Positions 27,988 to 38,201 are shown, counted from the stretch's first letter. The stretch is 64,000 nt of DNA from Paenibacillus sp. DCT19 (GCF_003268635.1 NZ_CP029639.1:2119501-2183500); one strand, 5' to 3'. Made by a program: numbers and translations. Notes: generated from the letters alone by a model not told the origin.

Positions 27988-28329
27988 ACCTCACGTCTCC
28001 TTATCTAATGATTCATTCAGTTCCATGAAGGTATCTAATTAATATAGAGCAAATAGGACATTTTGAAACGCTGATTGCGTGAAAATGCATAAGATTTGTA
28101 TTCTTTTGCCTAGAGTATGCCAGATGGCAGGGGAGAATAGCAATAAAAAAGAATAAGCTGAACAGGTCAATGTCAAAATTATATATGTAGAATAAAATGT
28201 AAACCTTGTTTGTGTAAAGGCTTTCAAAAATGCTTTATCGACCCGATAAATATGTTTGATGTGCAAAAGAGCTTCCGTCATGTTCACATAAACGACAAAA
28301 TCCAGTATGATTATATAAGTAATTATCGA

Positions 28330-28358
28330 TTGACAGATGAAAAACCCGAATTTTTACT
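28330..28358 (+). promoter_or_regulatory. Candidate SigA promoter of citZ
   Basis: TTGACA (28330-28335), 17-base spacer, then TTTACT (28353-28358), a moderate -10. The cre site lies about 20-33 bases downstream of the -10, a position suited to transcription roadblock. Confidence 0.5.
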
Positions 28359-28377
28359 TCTTTACTATTTTATGAAA

Positions 28378-28391
28378 TGTAAATGTTTACA
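28378..28391 (+). promoter_or_regulatory. cre site (CcpA operator) before citZ
   Basis: TGTAAATGTTTACA matches the cre consensus TGWAANCGNTNWCA at all but one defined position (T for C in the centre) and is nearly perfectly palindromic. citZ of B. subtilis is repressed by CcpA, which supports the call. Confidence 0.75.
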
Positions 28392-28464
28392 ACACCAGAA
28401 ATGCTTATGGAAAGCTTCATTAGGCTAGTGTTTTTTGATTTCGTTTAATAAAGGAGAGAGTAAT

Positions 28465-29577
28465 ATGACAGCTACCAAAGGTCTGGAAGGCATCGTTGCA
28501 ACAACCTCCTCGATCAGCTCTATTGTAGACGGTGTACTTACATACCGTGGATACAATATTGATGATTTGGCAGAGCATGCAAGCTTTGAAGAAGTTGCTT
28601 ATTTGCTGTGGTTTGGTAAATTACCGAGCGCAGATGAATTGAAATCCCTTCGCAAAAGCTTGAGTGATTATGCGCCGATTCCAAGTGAACTCGTTGCACA
28701 AATCAAATTGTATCCCCAAAACATGAGCACGATGGCAGCTCTTCGTTCTGCTATTTCTGCCCTAGGATTATATGACGAGCAGGCTGACGAAATGACGGCT
28801 GAAGCGAACGAGAACAAAGCGGTTAAATTGCAGGCTCAATTGCCAACGATTGTTGCAGCAATCGCTCGTATTCGTCAGGGTAAAGAACCTGTAGCACCAA
28901 AAGAAGGCGCTTCCATTGCCGAAAACTTTTTATATATGTTAACTGGTGAAGAACCGACGGATACAGCAGTAAAAGCGTTGGATCAAGCGCTCGTATTACA
29001 TGCGGATCACGAGTTGAATGCTTCCACTTTTGCAGCGCGTGTAACTGTTGCGACGTTGTCCGATATTTATTCCGGCGTCACTTCCGCTATCGGGGCGTTG
29101 AAGGGGCCGCTACATGGCGGTGCTAACGAAGCCGTAATGAAGATGTTGAATGAGATTGGCACACCGGATCGCCTTGAAGCAGCAATTCAGGAAAAACTGA
29201 ATAACCGTGAGAAAATCATGGGCTTTGGACACCGTGTGTACAAAAATGGCGACCCACGTGCGAAGCATCTGCAGAAGATGTCTAAAGAACTGGGCGACAT
29301 GAATAATGATACACGTCTCTATGATATGTCTGTGAAGATTGAAGAATTGGTTACAGGTCAAAAAGGTCTGAAGCCAAACGTAGACTTCTACTCTGCGTCT
29401 GTCTATACACAGTTAGGCATCGAGCACGAGTTATTCACACCAATCTTCGCGATTAGCCGGGTATCCGGTTGGACTGCTCACATTCTAGAGCAGCTCGCAG
29501 ATAACCGTATCATTCGTCCTCGTGCTGAGTACACTGGACCAACGGAACAGAAGTACATTTCAGTCGAGCTTCGCTAA
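28465..29577 (+). CDS. citZ: Citrate synthase
   Basis: 370 residues from ATG 28465, with AAAGGAGAG upstream; an earlier in-frame ATG at 28435 lacks a site. Type I Gram-positive short citrate synthase: GLEGIVATTSSISSIVDGVLTYRGYNIDDL at the start, catalytic His regions GPLHGGANEAVMKM and IMGFGHRVYKNGDPRAKHL, and the catalytic Asp in NVDFYSASVY. Condenses oxaloacetate and acetyl-CoA. Heads a citZ-icd-mdh cluster as in Bacillus, with carbon-catabolite control suggested by the cre site. Confidence 0.95.
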   Translation: MTATKGLEGIVATTSSISSIVDGVLTYRGYNIDDLAEHASFEEVAYLLWFGKLPSADELKSLRKSLSDYAPIPSELVAQIKLYPQNMSTMAALRSAISALGLYDEQADEMTAEANENKAVKLQAQLPTIVAAIARIRQGKEPVAPKEGASIAENFLYMLTGEEPTDTAVKALDQALVLHADHELNASTFAARVTVATLSDIYSGVTSAIGALKGPLHGGANEAVMKMLNEIGTPDRLEAAIQEKLNNREKIMGFGHRVYKNGDPRAKHLQKMSKELGDMNNDTRLYDMSVKIEELVTGQKGLKPNVDFYSASVYTQLGIEHELFTPIFAISRVSGWTAHILEQLADNRIIRPRAEYTGPTEQKYISVELR

Positions 29578-29728
29578 TTACGTCAAAACCAGTATAATAA
29601 TGAAGGATGGGGCGAAGGGTGGTTTCAATTGACGAGAGTTGGTTGAAAACAAAAGACCCTTCCCTCGATTAGACAAGCGGTATGAATCATACCTAAACTC
29701 ATACAACGATCAAGGAGGAATTGTAACT

Positions 29729-31021
29729 ATGAAATTAGAAAAATTCGCTCATCCAACTGAAGGAGAAAAAATCCAGATCGATAATGGTGCACTGCAGGTT
29801 CCTAACAACCCGATCATTCCGTTCATCGAAGGTGACGGTACAGGTCGCGATATTTGGAAAGCTTCCAAGCGTGTATTGGATGCAGCAGTTGAAAAAGCAT
29901 ATGATGGCAGCAAAAAAATCGCTTGGTACGAAGTATTTGCTGGTGAAAAAGCATTTAATACATACGGGGAGTGGTTGCCGAACGATACGCTCGAAGCGAT
30001 TCGTGAGTACATCGTAGCAATCAAAGGACCTCTGACTACACCTATCGGTGGTGGTATTCGTTCCCTGAACGTAGCACTTCGTCAAGAGCTTGATTTGTAT
30101 ACATGCCTGCGTCCAGTACGTTATTTTGACGGCGTACCTTCCCCGGTTAAACGCCCTGAATTGGTCGATATGGTTATTTTCCGTGAAAATACAGAAGATA
30201 TCTATGCAGGTATCGAATATGCAGAAGGTTCCGATGAAGTGAAAAAAGTAATCCAATTCCTGCAACAGGAAATGGGTGTTAACAAAATCCGCTTCCCTGA
30301 AACTTCTGGTATTGGTATCAAACCAGTTTCTTCCGAAGGTTCAAAACGTTTGGTTCGTGCAGCTGTGCAATACGCAATCGACCATAACCGTAAGAGCGTT
30401 ACATTGGTACACAAAGGTAATATCATGAAATTTACTGAAGGTGCCTTCAAAAACTGGGGATATGAAGTGGCTGAAGATGAGTTCGGCGATAAAGTATTCA
30501 CTTGGGCTCAATACGATATCATCAAAGATAAAGACGGTACAGATGCAGCGAATGCAGCACAAAAAGCAGCTGAAGATGCTGGCAAAATCATCGTAAAAGA
30601 TGCAATTGCTGATATCGCTCTGCAACAAGTATTGACTCGTCCAGGCGAATTCGATGTTATCGCAACATTGAACCTGAACGGTGACTATCTGTCTGATGCA
30701 CTTGCAGCGCAAGTGGGCGGAATCGGTATTGCTCCAGGAGCTAACATTAACTATGTAACTGGACATGCTATCTTTGAAGCTACGCACGGTACTGCTCCTA
30801 AATATGCTGACAAAGACGTCGTGAACCCTGGTTCCGTAATCCTGTCCGGCGTAATGTTGCTTGAGCACCTGGGCTGGCAAGAAGCGGCTAACCTGATCTA
30901 CAAAGGTATGGAAACATCCATTAACAATAAAACAGTAACGTATGACTTCGCACGTCTGATGGACGGAGCAACTGAAGTGAAATGTTCTGAATTCGCTGAT
31001 CAAATCATTAAAAACCTGTAA
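29729..31021 (+). CDS. icd: Isocitrate dehydrogenase (NADP+)
   Basis: 430 residues from ATG 29729 with AAGGAGG upstream. Decarboxylating dehydrogenase family: [47 protein letters not shown] (substrate Ser and Arg cluster), [14 protein letters not shown], and [21 protein letters not shown] followed by [20 protein letters not shown]. These are typical of bacterial NADP-dependent Icd. Produces 2-oxoglutarate. Strong codon bias like citZ. mdh starts 15 bases after its stop, in the same transcript. Confidence 0.95.
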   Translation: MKLEKFAHPTEGEKIQIDNGALQVPNNPIIPFIEGDGTGRDIWKASKRVLDAAVEKAYDGSKKIAWYEVFAGEKAFNTYGEWLPNDTLEAIREYIVAIKGPLTTPIGGGIRSLNVALRQELDLYTCLRPVRYFDGVPSPVKRPELVDMVIFRENTEDIYAGIEYAEGSDEVKKVIQFLQQEMGVNKIRFPETSGIGIKPVSSEGSKRLVRAAVQYAIDHNRKSVTLVHKGNIMKFTEGAFKNWGYEVAEDEFGDKVFTWAQYDIIKDKDGTDAANAAQKAAEDAGKIIVKDAIADIALQQVLTRPGEFDVIATLNLNGDYLSDALAAQVGGIGIAPGANINYVTGHAIFEATHGTAPKYADKDVVNPGSVILSGVMLLEHLGWQEAANLIYKGMETSINNKTVTYDFARLMDGATEVKCSEFADQIIKNL

Positions 31022-31036
31022 GGGGAGATGTGAATC

Positions 31037-31978
31037 GTGACTATTCAGCGCAAAAAAATCACAGTAGTCGGTGCCGGTTTTACTGGTGCTACGACTGCAC
31101 TGATGCTTGCCCAAAAGGAACTCGGGGATGTTGTACTCGTGGACATTCCTCAATTGGAGAACCCGACAAAAGGTAAAGCACTCGATATGCTGGAGGCAAG
31201 TCCTGTTCAAGGCTTCGACAGTCATATCGTCGGAACTTCCAACTATGAAGATGCTGCAGGTTCGGAGATTGTTATTATTACGGCTGGAATCGCCCGTAAA
31301 CCGGGAATGAGCCGTGATGATCTGGTCAATACGAATGCGGGAATCGTGAAGTCCGTCTGTGAAAATGTGAAAAAATATTGCCCTGATTCAATCGTCATTA
31401 TTCTGAGCAACCCGGTAGATGCAATGACTTATGCAGCATATAAAACTCTTGGTTTTCCCAAAAACCGCGTGATTGGTCAGTCAGGCGTACTCGACACTGC
31501 CCGTTATTGTACATTCATCGCTCAAGAATTGAACGTATCCGTTGAAGATGTGCGTGGATTCGTTCTTGGCGGTCACGGAGATGATATGGTACCCCTTGTT
31601 CGATATTCAAGCGTTGGAGGCATTCCGATCGATACGTTAATTCCAGCAGACCGGATTGAAGCGATCGTACAACGTACACGCGTTGGCGGTGGTGAAATTG
31701 TGAACCTGCTTGGTAACGGTAGCGCGTATTATGCCCCAGCGGCTTCCCTCGTGCAAATGACGGAAGCGATCTTGAAGGACAAGAAACGTATCATTCCTGT
31801 CATTGCTTATCTTGAAGGTGAATATGGCTATAACGATCTGTTCTTGGGTGTGCCGACGATCCTAGGCGGCGGCGGGATCGAGAAAATATTTGAATTGGAT
31901 CTGACTGCTGAGGAAAAAGCAGGGCTGGATAAATCTGCTGAATCCGTTCGGAATGTCATTTCCGTTGTAAATATCTAA
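31037..31978 (+). CDS. mdh: Malate dehydrogenase (LDH-like type)
   Basis: 313 residues from GTG 31037, with GGGGAGATG upstream. NAD-binding start [23 protein letters not shown] ending in the NAD-selective acidic residue of [27 protein letters not shown] with the substrate Arg, [13 protein letters not shown], and catalytic His in [16 protein letters not shown]. This is the tetrameric LDH-like Mdh of Bacilli. Interconverts malate and oxaloacetate. Last gene before a strong terminator. Confidence 0.95.
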   Translation: MTIQRKKITVVGAGFTGATTALMLAQKELGDVVLVDIPQLENPTKGKALDMLEASPVQGFDSHIVGTSNYEDAAGSEIVIITAGIARKPGMSRDDLVNTNAGIVKSVCENVKKYCPDSIVIILSNPVDAMTYAAYKTLGFPKNRVIGQSGVLDTARYCTFIAQELNVSVEDVRGFVLGGHGDDMVPLVRYSSVGGIPIDTLIPADRIEAIVQRTRVGGGEIVNLLGNGSAYYAPAASLVQMTEAILKDKKRIIPVIAYLEGEYGYNDLFLGVPTILGGGGIEKIFELDLTAEEKAGLDKSAESVRNVISVVNI

Positions 31979-32009
31979 GTTTGAAAAGATTTTGAACAAG
32001 AATATGGAG

Positions 32010-32043
32010 AAAACCCCCGAAAAACCGGGGTTTTCTTTCTTTT
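32010..32043 (+). terminator. Rho-independent terminator after mdh
   Basis: GAAAACCCC and CCGGGGTTTTC form a compact GC-rich hairpin followed by a T-rich tract. Confidence 0.88.
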
Positions 32044-32111
32044 GGATAAGTTCCCCAGTATAATGGTATGTGATGTATAGCACACCGAATTTATTGAGGA
32101 GGATGGAAATT

Positions 32112-32537
32112 TTGGGAATGATTATGTATCTGCTTCATATTGTTGGAGCACTGTCGTTAGGCTTCTACCTGATTCTGCCGTTCGTAGTTGGCAGGATCCG
32201 TAAGCTGAGTGTAGCAGCACAAGAGGGCGCATTCACATCACTTCGATCCTTGAATCGTATCGCTCAGTATGGACTAATTATCCAGCTTCTCACTGGGGGT
32301 TACCTGATGACCAAAGGGGAGTACTCTCACTTGTGGATGGGTGTAGTGGTTGTCCTGTTGCTTGCAATGGCTGCTATCGGTGGAATCATGGGGAAACCGC
32401 TGCGTTTGGCTGCAGAAGGTGTGAAGAGCAACCGTGATGTAAGTCCAGAACATGGCAAGATTCGTATGTTCAGTACACTACTGGCTGTGTTCTTGCTCAT
32501 TATGGTTTATCTCATGGTAGATAGTAGCGTAATCTAA
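32112..32537 (+). CDS. Four-helix membrane protein of unknown function
   Basis: About 141 residues. GAGGAGG at 32096-32102 sits too close to the ATG at 32103; TTG 32112 or ATG 32118 are better spaced and TTG is taken here. Four hydrophobic segments: residues 4-24, 50-68, 76-96 and 117-137, with a basic loop (GRIRKLSVAAQEGAFTSLRSLNRIA) after the first. It resembles small DUF2269-like membrane proteins but I cannot assign it firmly. Its own terminator-bounded unit lies between mdh and a convergent diguanylate cyclase gene. Confidence 0.65.
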   Translation: MGMIMYLLHIVGALSLGFYLILPFVVGRIRKLSVAAQEGAFTSLRSLNRIAQYGLIIQLLTGGYLMTKGEYSHLWMGVVVVLLLAMAAIGGIMGKPLRLAAEGVKSNRDVSPEHGKIRMFSTLLAVFLLIMVYLMVDSSVI

Positions 32538-32672
32538 GAATAAACAGTACGACAATACGTAAAGCGTTCTAACCTGATTTTTAGCCTTGGTCAATTGTGC
32601 CAGCAAAATGACGATGGGACAAGCTGAGCTGGCGTAATTTCAGGTGCACATACAAACCAAGATATAACACAA

Positions 32673-32703
32673 ACAGACAGCCCTCAGACTGTCTGTTTTC
32701 TTT
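32673..32703 (+). terminator. Rho-independent terminator
   Basis: ACAGACAG (32673-32680) and CTGTCTGT (32689-32696) form a perfect stem followed by TTTCTTTT. The surrounding 300 bases up to 32840 show no gene. Confidence 0.85.
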
Positions 32704-32840
32704 TGATTAAGGTATTCTCAACCCAGTGGTATTAACGATGACGTACTAAATTAAGGATACGTTCCAGAATGGAGCCGTGTGTTGGAGTTCTTGTTATTAT
32801 TCGAGTGTGGAACCAGCTTAATTTGGCTTGGCGGGGTGAA

Positions 32841-34400
32841 TTAAGCGAGACTGGCGCTATAGGCAAAAACAGCATTCCGCCCATTACGCTTCGACTCATA
32901 TAACGCAAGATCTGCATCTCGTAGTAACGATTCTAATGAATCTTCTTCCCCATTGTACTGTGCAACCCCGAAGCTTGACGTCAGCGAAATAATTACACCT
33001 TCCACCTCAAGTGGCTCATTGAACAACGCAATTCGTAGCTGTTCAGCAAGTTGTTCTCCATCCTGAAGGGACGCGCCAGGCATTGCAATCACGAATTCTT
33101 CGCCACCATATCTGGCAAATAGCGTTTCTGAGTTCAGATAACGGTTACATACCGTGACAACGTGAATAATTGCTTTATCACCTACATCATGTCCATAGGT
33201 ATCGTTAATTCGTTTGAAGTGATCGATATCAAATAAAATAAAGGCAGCTGGCCGCAAGTTCAGTTTGGCATCGTTCAGAATTTCCTTGCCCTTATTCAGA
33301 AACTGCGTTCGGTTATAGATTTTGGTGAGCCCATCAAAATAAGCCATTTGCTTCAGCTGCTCCTGCAGAAAACGTTGTTCGGTGATATCAATGAGCATAA
33401 TCAAAATTCCAACAACCTGAGCACCTTTATTAAATACATATGATGTTCTAACCTGATAACATACGGTATGTCCTTCTAACTGCCAGTACAAATCGGTCTG
33501 AAGACCTTCTCTACCATACTCCACTGGAAAGGTTTCCCCCGCAAGGCCAAGCCAGATATCATCCCACCTTTTTCCGATCATGCTCACTTCAAGTTCAGGC
33601 AACATGAGACACATGGCTTTATTGTAATCCACAAGTCGATTGGAACTATCAAGTACAAGTACACCTTCGCGCATGCTCTCAAATATGCTGTCTTTGGCAA
33701 TCGGGACGATCGTAAGCAGGCGTGAGGATAGAATGGCCCAGATATACATAGCAGAGGTGATACACATCAGCACCGGAACGGGATCTAATCCACCCGGAGT
33801 GAGCCCCAGCAGATAAACAAAGGCAGCAGCCATCGGAATAAGCTGTGAAGTGATTAGCGTGAGTAATTGTCTACGATACATTTTCTTCGTATGTTTCCAT
33901 TGCCCAACGAGAATGAGACAGGCACATAAGAGACACGAGAAGGTAAACGCCCCTTGTACAACGTACCACTGGCCTATGGAGATATTCATAAGGGGGACTC
34001 CCGTATCTATTTCAAGCCAAACCTGTTTGTAAAATAAATGGTGGTAATCATTGGTGGCTACCATGAAGAGCGAAATGGAAGGGATGATAAACATGGCAAT
34101 GGTTGCTTTTCGAGATAATGTCCTCCCGGTGTATTGAATCATGAGAAGCAAGCCGAGTGAAGCGGAGAATGGCATACCCATATACTGAACGACTGTCCAA
34201 AATTTCATCTGCTCCAGTGTATTGCTGGCTAGTTGAATCGCATATCCGAACGTATAAACGCTAAGAGCTGCTGTATAGAGCATAAATATTTTGGAACTAG
34301 GAATCTCAGCTCTTCTAAAATACGAGTATAAACACAAAAAGACATTCAAAACGGCTGAAGTGGTCACAAGTGTTATATATGAATCAATGTTTGATCCCAT
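32841..34400 (-). CDS. Membrane diguanylate cyclase (7TM-PAS-GGDEF)
   Basis: 519 residues. Seven hydrophobic segments in the first 230 residues, as in the histidine-kinase-type 7TM sensory module, a PAS domain (about 230-345, starting DSIFESMREGVLVLDSSNRLVDYN), then a GGDEF domain (about 355-515) with DGLTKIYNRTQFL, FDIDHFKRINDTYGHDVGD and the active-site motif RYGGEEF. The intact GGEEF predicts synthesis of cyclic di-GMP. The residues just before it do not show the inhibitory RxxD site, so product feedback may be absent. No partner gene beside it; it is convergent to the membrane protein at 32112. Confidence 0.9.
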   Translation of the reverse strand: MGSNIDSYITLVTTSAVLNVFLCLYSYFRRAEIPSSKIFMLYTAALSVYTFGYAIQLASNTLEQMKFWTVVQYMGMPFSASLGLLLMIQYTGRTLSRKATIAMFIIPSISLFMVATNDYHHLFYKQVWLEIDTGVPLMNISIGQWYVVQGAFTFSCLLCACLILVGQWKHTKKMYRRQLLTLITSQLIPMAAAFVYLLGLTPGGLDPVPVLMCITSAMYIWAILSSRLLTIVPIAKDSIFESMREGVLVLDSSNRLVDYNKAMCLMLPELEVSMIGKRWDDIWLGLAGETFPVEYGREGLQTDLYWQLEGHTVCYQVRTSYVFNKGAQVVGILIMLIDITEQRFLQEQLKQMAYFDGLTKIYNRTQFLNKGKEILNDAKLNLRPAAFILFDIDHFKRINDTYGHDVGDKAIIHVVTVCNRYLNSETLFARYGGEEFVIAMPGASLQDGEQLAEQLRIALFNEPLEVEGVIISLTSSFGVAQYNGEEDSLESLLRDADLALYESKRNGRNAVFAYSASLA

Positions 34401-34775
34401 GGTCTGGTCTCCAAATCGTAATGATTTCTAAAAACTTATCTGTATACTGTACATTGTACATCAGCCAAAGCGGCATAGGAATACAAATTACGATATGAAA
34501 CAGTGCTTTTTTGAAAATAAAACGAACTTTATCGCCTAGTATATGGTTAAACGGTGAAAAACATCGAAAATACATAAAATTACAGTAATATCATTCCAAT
34601 TCCATACATTTGCTTGTTTAATTCGTAGGCGAAGTGGTAAGTAAATTTAGAGGCAACATGCTGAAGGTTGTCAGGAAGAAGATTGAAGATCAGAATAATC
34701 TGTCCTGTTCATGCCATCCTACACAGTGAGACAAGAGTCAATATCCAATTCAGTTTAATGAGAGGAGAATGCTTT
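34401..34775. other. Intergenic region before the SDR gene
   Basis: About 375 AT-rich bases between divergent genes. A stress-type promoter candidate GTTTAA (34616-34621) with TGGTAA 13 bases on is weak. No gene is supported. Confidence 0.4.
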
Positions 34776-35645
34776 ATGTCAACGCAAACACAGACCCAAA
34801 AAACAATGCCAGCCCAGCATCAGGATCAGCAGCCTGGTATTGAATCAGAAATGCATCCTAGACCGGAGTTTGAAAAACCTGAATATAAAGCAGCCGGAAA
34901 GTTGATAGGTAAAGTGGCGTTAATCACGGGTGGAGATAGCGGTATTGGACGCGCTGTAGCAGTTACTTATGCAAAAGAAGGTGCAGATGTCGCGATTGTG
35001 TATTTGAACGAGCATCAGGATGCCGAGGAGACGAAGCGACAGGTTGAGCAGGAAGGAAGAAAATGCATTTTGATCGCTGGAGATATCGGTGACAATCAAT
35101 TTGCCCAAGAATCCGTGCAACAGACGGTTGAGCAACTAGGTAAACTTGATATTGTTGTGAATAATGCTGCTGAGCAGCACCCGCAGCAACAGTTAGAGGA
35201 TATTACACCTGAGCAGCTGGAGCGAACGTTCCGCACCAATATTTTTGGAATGTTCTATATTACTCAGGCGGCTATGCCACATCTTAAAAAAGGCAGCACC
35301 ATCATTAATACAACATCCATTACAGCCTATAGAGGCAATCCATCCCTAATCGATTACTCATCGACCAAAGGTGCGATTACGTCGTTCACACGCTCTTTGT
35401 CTATGAACGTTGTGGAGAAGGGAATTCGAGTGAATGCCGTTGCACCTGGCCCGATCTGGACACCTCTTATTCCATCAACGTTTGATGAGAAAAAGGTGAG
35501 TGAATTTGGATCAACTCAGCCCATGAAGCGTCCAGGGCAGCCTGATGAGTTAGCTCCTGCTTATGTATATCTGGCTTCAGATGACTCTTCCTACGTGAGT
35601 GGCCAGGTCATGCATGTCAATGGCGGCGAAGTAGTGAATGGCTAA
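34776..35645 (+). CDS. Short-chain dehydrogenase, general-stress type
   Basis: 289 residues from ATG 34776 with AGAGGAG upstream. A 40-residue Gln/Pro-rich N-terminal tail (THE pattern QTQTQKTMPAQHQDQQPG) precedes the Rossmann domain: KVALITGGDSGIGRAVAVTYAKEGADV, NNAAEQ, catalytic Ser in INTTSITAYRGN, YSSTKGAI with the Tyr-x-x-x-Lys pair, and the C-terminal SSYVSGQVMHVNGGEVV. This is the YhxC/YdaD/YhdF-like subgroup linked to stress in Bacillus. Substrate unknown; NADP preference cannot be judged. Confidence 0.87.
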   Translation: MSTQTQTQKTMPAQHQDQQPGIESEMHPRPEFEKPEYKAAGKLIGKVALITGGDSGIGRAVAVTYAKEGADVAIVYLNEHQDAEETKRQVEQEGRKCILIAGDIGDNQFAQESVQQTVEQLGKLDIVVNNAAEQHPQQQLEDITPEQLERTFRTNIFGMFYITQAAMPHLKKGSTIINTTSITAYRGNPSLIDYSSTKGAITSFTRSLSMNVVEKGIRVNAVAPGPIWTPLIPSTFDEKKVSEFGSTQPMKRPGQPDELAPAYVYLASDDSSYVSGQVMHVNGGEVVNG

Positions 35646-35675
35646 TCAGCCTTAACCTAAGATGAATGTAGACAT

Positions 35676-35715
35676 GACGTCCCTTTATCAGCCTAGCTGG
35701 TCGGGACGTCTTTTT
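35676..35715 (+). terminator. Rho-independent terminator after the SDR gene
   Basis: GACGTCCC (35676-35683) and GGGACGTC (35703-35710) form a perfect stem followed by five T. Confidence 0.85.
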
Positions 35716-35827
35716 ATATATAATTGAGAATACTTACAAAAAGATCGAAATTCCATGGAGAATTTACATAGAACAGCATCAGACGTAATAGTTACATGAT
35801 ATTTTATGTAGATATCTATTATAGTTG

Positions 35828-35873
35828 TCGCTCGTTCCCACTGATGTAATATGACATCAATAACGATGAGCGA
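35828..35873. repeat. Nested inverted repeat in intergenic region
   Basis: Outer arms TCGCTC (35828-35833) and GAGCGA (35868-35873) enclose inner arms TGATGT (35842-35847) and ACATCA (35854-35859). There is no T-run. It lies in the 336-base gap before the cupin gene, which otherwise shows no gene. Confidence 0.5.
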
Positions 35874-35981
35874 GGGCGATCGCAAAGGAATCTTATAAGT
35901 TGATCGTCTGCACGAATGCCCATATTGTCAAAAGAAATCTGTGATAAGATAGACAAACAGACTTCGACAGGGGGAACCGAT

Positions 35982-36322
35982 GTGAAAATTAGCAAACAAA
36001 ATGCATCACATTATATATGGGGAATCAATGTGACGGATGGCACCTGCTACAGAACGAAGGATTGAGCATCATCCATGAGCGAATGCCAGCGGGAACAGTT
36101 GAGATAAGACATTATCACTCGGTTAGCCGACAGTTTTTTTTCGTGTTAAGTGGCACAGGTTATATGGAACTCCAGGGTGAGGAATTCGAGCTTGAAACGC
36201 ATGAGGGGATAGAGATTCCTCCAGGCGAACCTCATCAGATGCAGAATCGAAGTGCAGCGGATGTTGAGTTCCTGGTCATCTCTCTGCCGAGTACACGTGG
36301 AGATCGTATTGAGTTGAGTTGA
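35982..36322 (+). pseudogene. Cupin-domain protein, frameshifted as written
   Basis: Starts at GTG 35982 with AGGGGG upstream and reads KISKQNASHYIWG, then the frame is lost; one base over it continues as NQCDGWHLLQNEGLSIIHERMPAGTVEIRHYH and runs to a normal end. One extra G in the GGGG at 36019-36022 restores a single 113-residue cupin. Motifs: HYHSVSRQFFFVLSGTGYMEL and GIEIPPGEPHQMQNRS, the two cupin metal-site motifs. Its substrate is unknown. As all motifs are intact, an artefactual deletion is the favoured explanation; otherwise a shorter product from ATG 36017 would lack the N-terminus. Confidence 0.78.
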
Positions 36323-36368
36323 AGTACCGAAAGATAACCTTTCGATAAATCAATAATAAAGGAAGAGA

Positions 36369-38201
36369 ATGATGAGACCATTTCGAGTTCGCCTGTCCAT
36401 CATCATGATGGTTCTAATTGGTGTATCCGTTATTGTAGCGGGATATACGATGGGCAGAGTGTTTAAGACAACACATACCACAGCGTTGGAACAAACGATG
36501 GTGCGTGAGATTAATTTGTTAAAAGCGACATTTCCGTTTCATGATGCAAGTGATCCGACATCTCCGGAGACCAGACAGTATTATTCTGCGCGAGCACTTG
36601 AACTCGATCGGCTGACAGATTCGCGAGTAACTTTTATCAATAAGGACGGAACAGTCATCGGTGACTCGGAGAGCGATCCAGCCAACATGGATAATCATCT
36701 GGAACGTGAAGAAATCAAGGGAGCGATTGGAGAAGGATATGGTCAGGCAATACGATATAGTGAGACGTTAGGGCAGGACATGCTCTATGTCGCACTTCCT
36801 GTCAATTCCGATCAGAGTGACATGGTTGAAGTACCTGGAGGTAAATTCGACGGTTATATCCGTTTATCCATGAGCTTGGCTGCTGTCGATCAAGGACTTC
36901 AACGTGGCTGGGTGATCACATTTACAGCTCTTGGATTGTTGTTTCTCATCGTAGCCCTGGTGAGTTATCGTGTGGCACGAAGCTTAACCTCGCCAATAGA
37001 GCATATAATCAAGGTGGCTCATCGAATTACTAAATTAGAGTATGACGCCAGAGTTGATGTTACACGCCGGGATGAGATCGGCCAGTTGGGGCTTGCGATT
37101 AACGGAATGGCCGATAGTCTTCAAACCCAGCTCAAGACAATTCGCGATAATGAAGCATTGCTGCAAAGTGTCCTTGCCAATATGACGGGCGGCATTGTCA
37201 TGATTGACGCAGGACAGTCCATTGCACTGGTGAACCGAGAAGCAGAACGGATGCTAAGCATTCAGGCTGCGCGAGTTACGGGTAGACCGTATGTAGAATT
37301 AAAGAAACACTACGAGCTGACCCGTTCCATAGAAGAGAGCGTCGCTTTGCAAGAACGAATGCATGAAGAAGTAAGTGTATTTAATCCGGAGGAACGATTG
37401 ATTCGTATTGATGGTGTGCCCATGACCGAAGACGATGGTAGTTACCGCGGAATGTTATTCCTTCTTCAGGATGTGACGGCAATACGTAGGCTGGAGTCCA
37501 TGCGAAGTGAGTTCGTAGCCAATGTATCCCATGAGCTGAAAACGCCTGTAGCAGCGGTTAGAGGATTTGCTGAAACGTTATTAAGCGGTGGTGTGCAGGA
37601 TAAGGAAACAGAACGCTCATTCCTGAAAATCATCTATGATGAAGGGGATCGACTGAACCGACTGATTGGAGATATTCTGGAGTTGTCCAAAATTGAATCC
37701 AAGCGTGCTCCGTTACAATGTTCACCTGTTCACGTACACTCCTTCTTCGAAATGGTTCTGGGAACACTATCCACTGTGGCCGAGAAGAAACAAATCCGGA
37801 TGCAGATGGTTGTGCCTGAGGAACTCTATATCGAGGCGGACGAGGATAAGATGAAGCAGATCTTCATCAACTTATTGTCCAATGGCATCAATTACACCCC
37901 TGAAGGTGGACGCGTGAAATTACAAGTGACAGTAGAGCATGAGGATGATGAGGAGCAGGTCGTATTTGCGGTATCTGATACCGGCATAGGTATTCCGAAG
38001 AACGATTTGCCAAGAATCTTTGAACGTTTCTACCGTGTCGATAAAGGGAGATCACGTAACTCGGGTGGTACGGGACTTGGATTATCTATTGTCAAACACC
38101 TTGTTGAACTTCACCACGGCAAACTTTCTGTAGAAAGTGAACTCGGTCTGGGAACAACGTTTCGTGTCACTCTTCCGTTAATTCAGGATGAAGAAGTATA
38201 G
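36369..38201 (+). CDS. phoR: PhoR-type sensor histidine kinase
   Basis: 610 residues, ATG 36369 with AAAGGAAG upstream. Helix 1 near 7-28, an extracellular domain of about 150 residues, helix 2 near 180-202, HAMP (about 203-255), PAS (about 262-370), then the kinase core: phosphorylated His in FVANVSHELKTPVAAVRGFAE near residue 388, N box NLLSNGINYTPEGG, DTGIGIP and GGTGLGLSIVKHLVELHHG. Layout and neighbourhood (mdh-pho-polA) identify the phosphate sensor PhoR. It precedes phoP here, whereas in B. subtilis phoP comes first. Confidence 0.87.
   Translation: MMRPFRVRLSIIMMVLIGVSVIVAGYTMGRVFKTTHTTALEQTMVREINLLKATFPFHDASDPTSPETRQYYSARALELDRLTDSRVTFINKDGTVIGDSESDPANMDNHLEREEIKGAIGEGYGQAIRYSETLGQDMLYVALPVNSDQSDMVEVPGGKFDGYIRLSMSLAAVDQGLQRGWVITFTALGLLFLIVALVSYRVARSLTSPIEHIIKVAHRITKLEYDARVDVTRRDEIGQLGLAINGMADSLQTQLKTIRDNEALLQSVLANMTGGIVMIDAGQSIALVNREAERMLSIQAARVTGRPYVELKKHYELTRSIEESVALQERMHEEVSVFNPEERLIRIDGVPMTEDDGSYRGMLFLLQDVTAIRRLESMRSEFVANVSHELKTPVAAVRGFAETLLSGGVQDKETERSFLKIIYDEGDRLNRLIGDILELSKIESKRAPLQCSPVHVHSFFEMVLGTLSTVAEKKQIRMQMVVPEELYIEADEDKMKQIFINLLSNGINYTPEGGRVKLQVTVEHEDDEEQVVFAVSDTGIGIPKNDLPRIFERFYRVDKGRSRNSGGTGLGLSIVKHLVELHHGKLSVESELGLGTTFRVTLPLIQDEEV

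Larger units (their letters stand above)
27988..28464. other. Intergenic region ytvI-citZ
   Basis: About 480 AT-rich bases. The distal part holds the citZ promoter candidate and the cre site listed separately. The remaining 300 bases show only short frames without ribosome sites. Confidence 0.5.

Noticed and set aside
28039..28428. Short frames on both strands between ytvI and citZ
   Set aside because: No ribosome sites, AT-driven composition, and the region holds the citZ promoter and cre site.
30341..31225. 294-codon open frame opposite icd/mdh
   Set aside because: Crosses two real genes, has no ribosome site or recognisable domain, and is rich in Cys and Phe, as expected of an antisense shadow.
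34616..34640. Possible SigB promoter before the SDR gene (GTTTAA ... TGGTAA)
   Set aside because: The -10 matches poorly (4 of 6), it lies about 140 bases from the start, and SigB is not certain in this genus.
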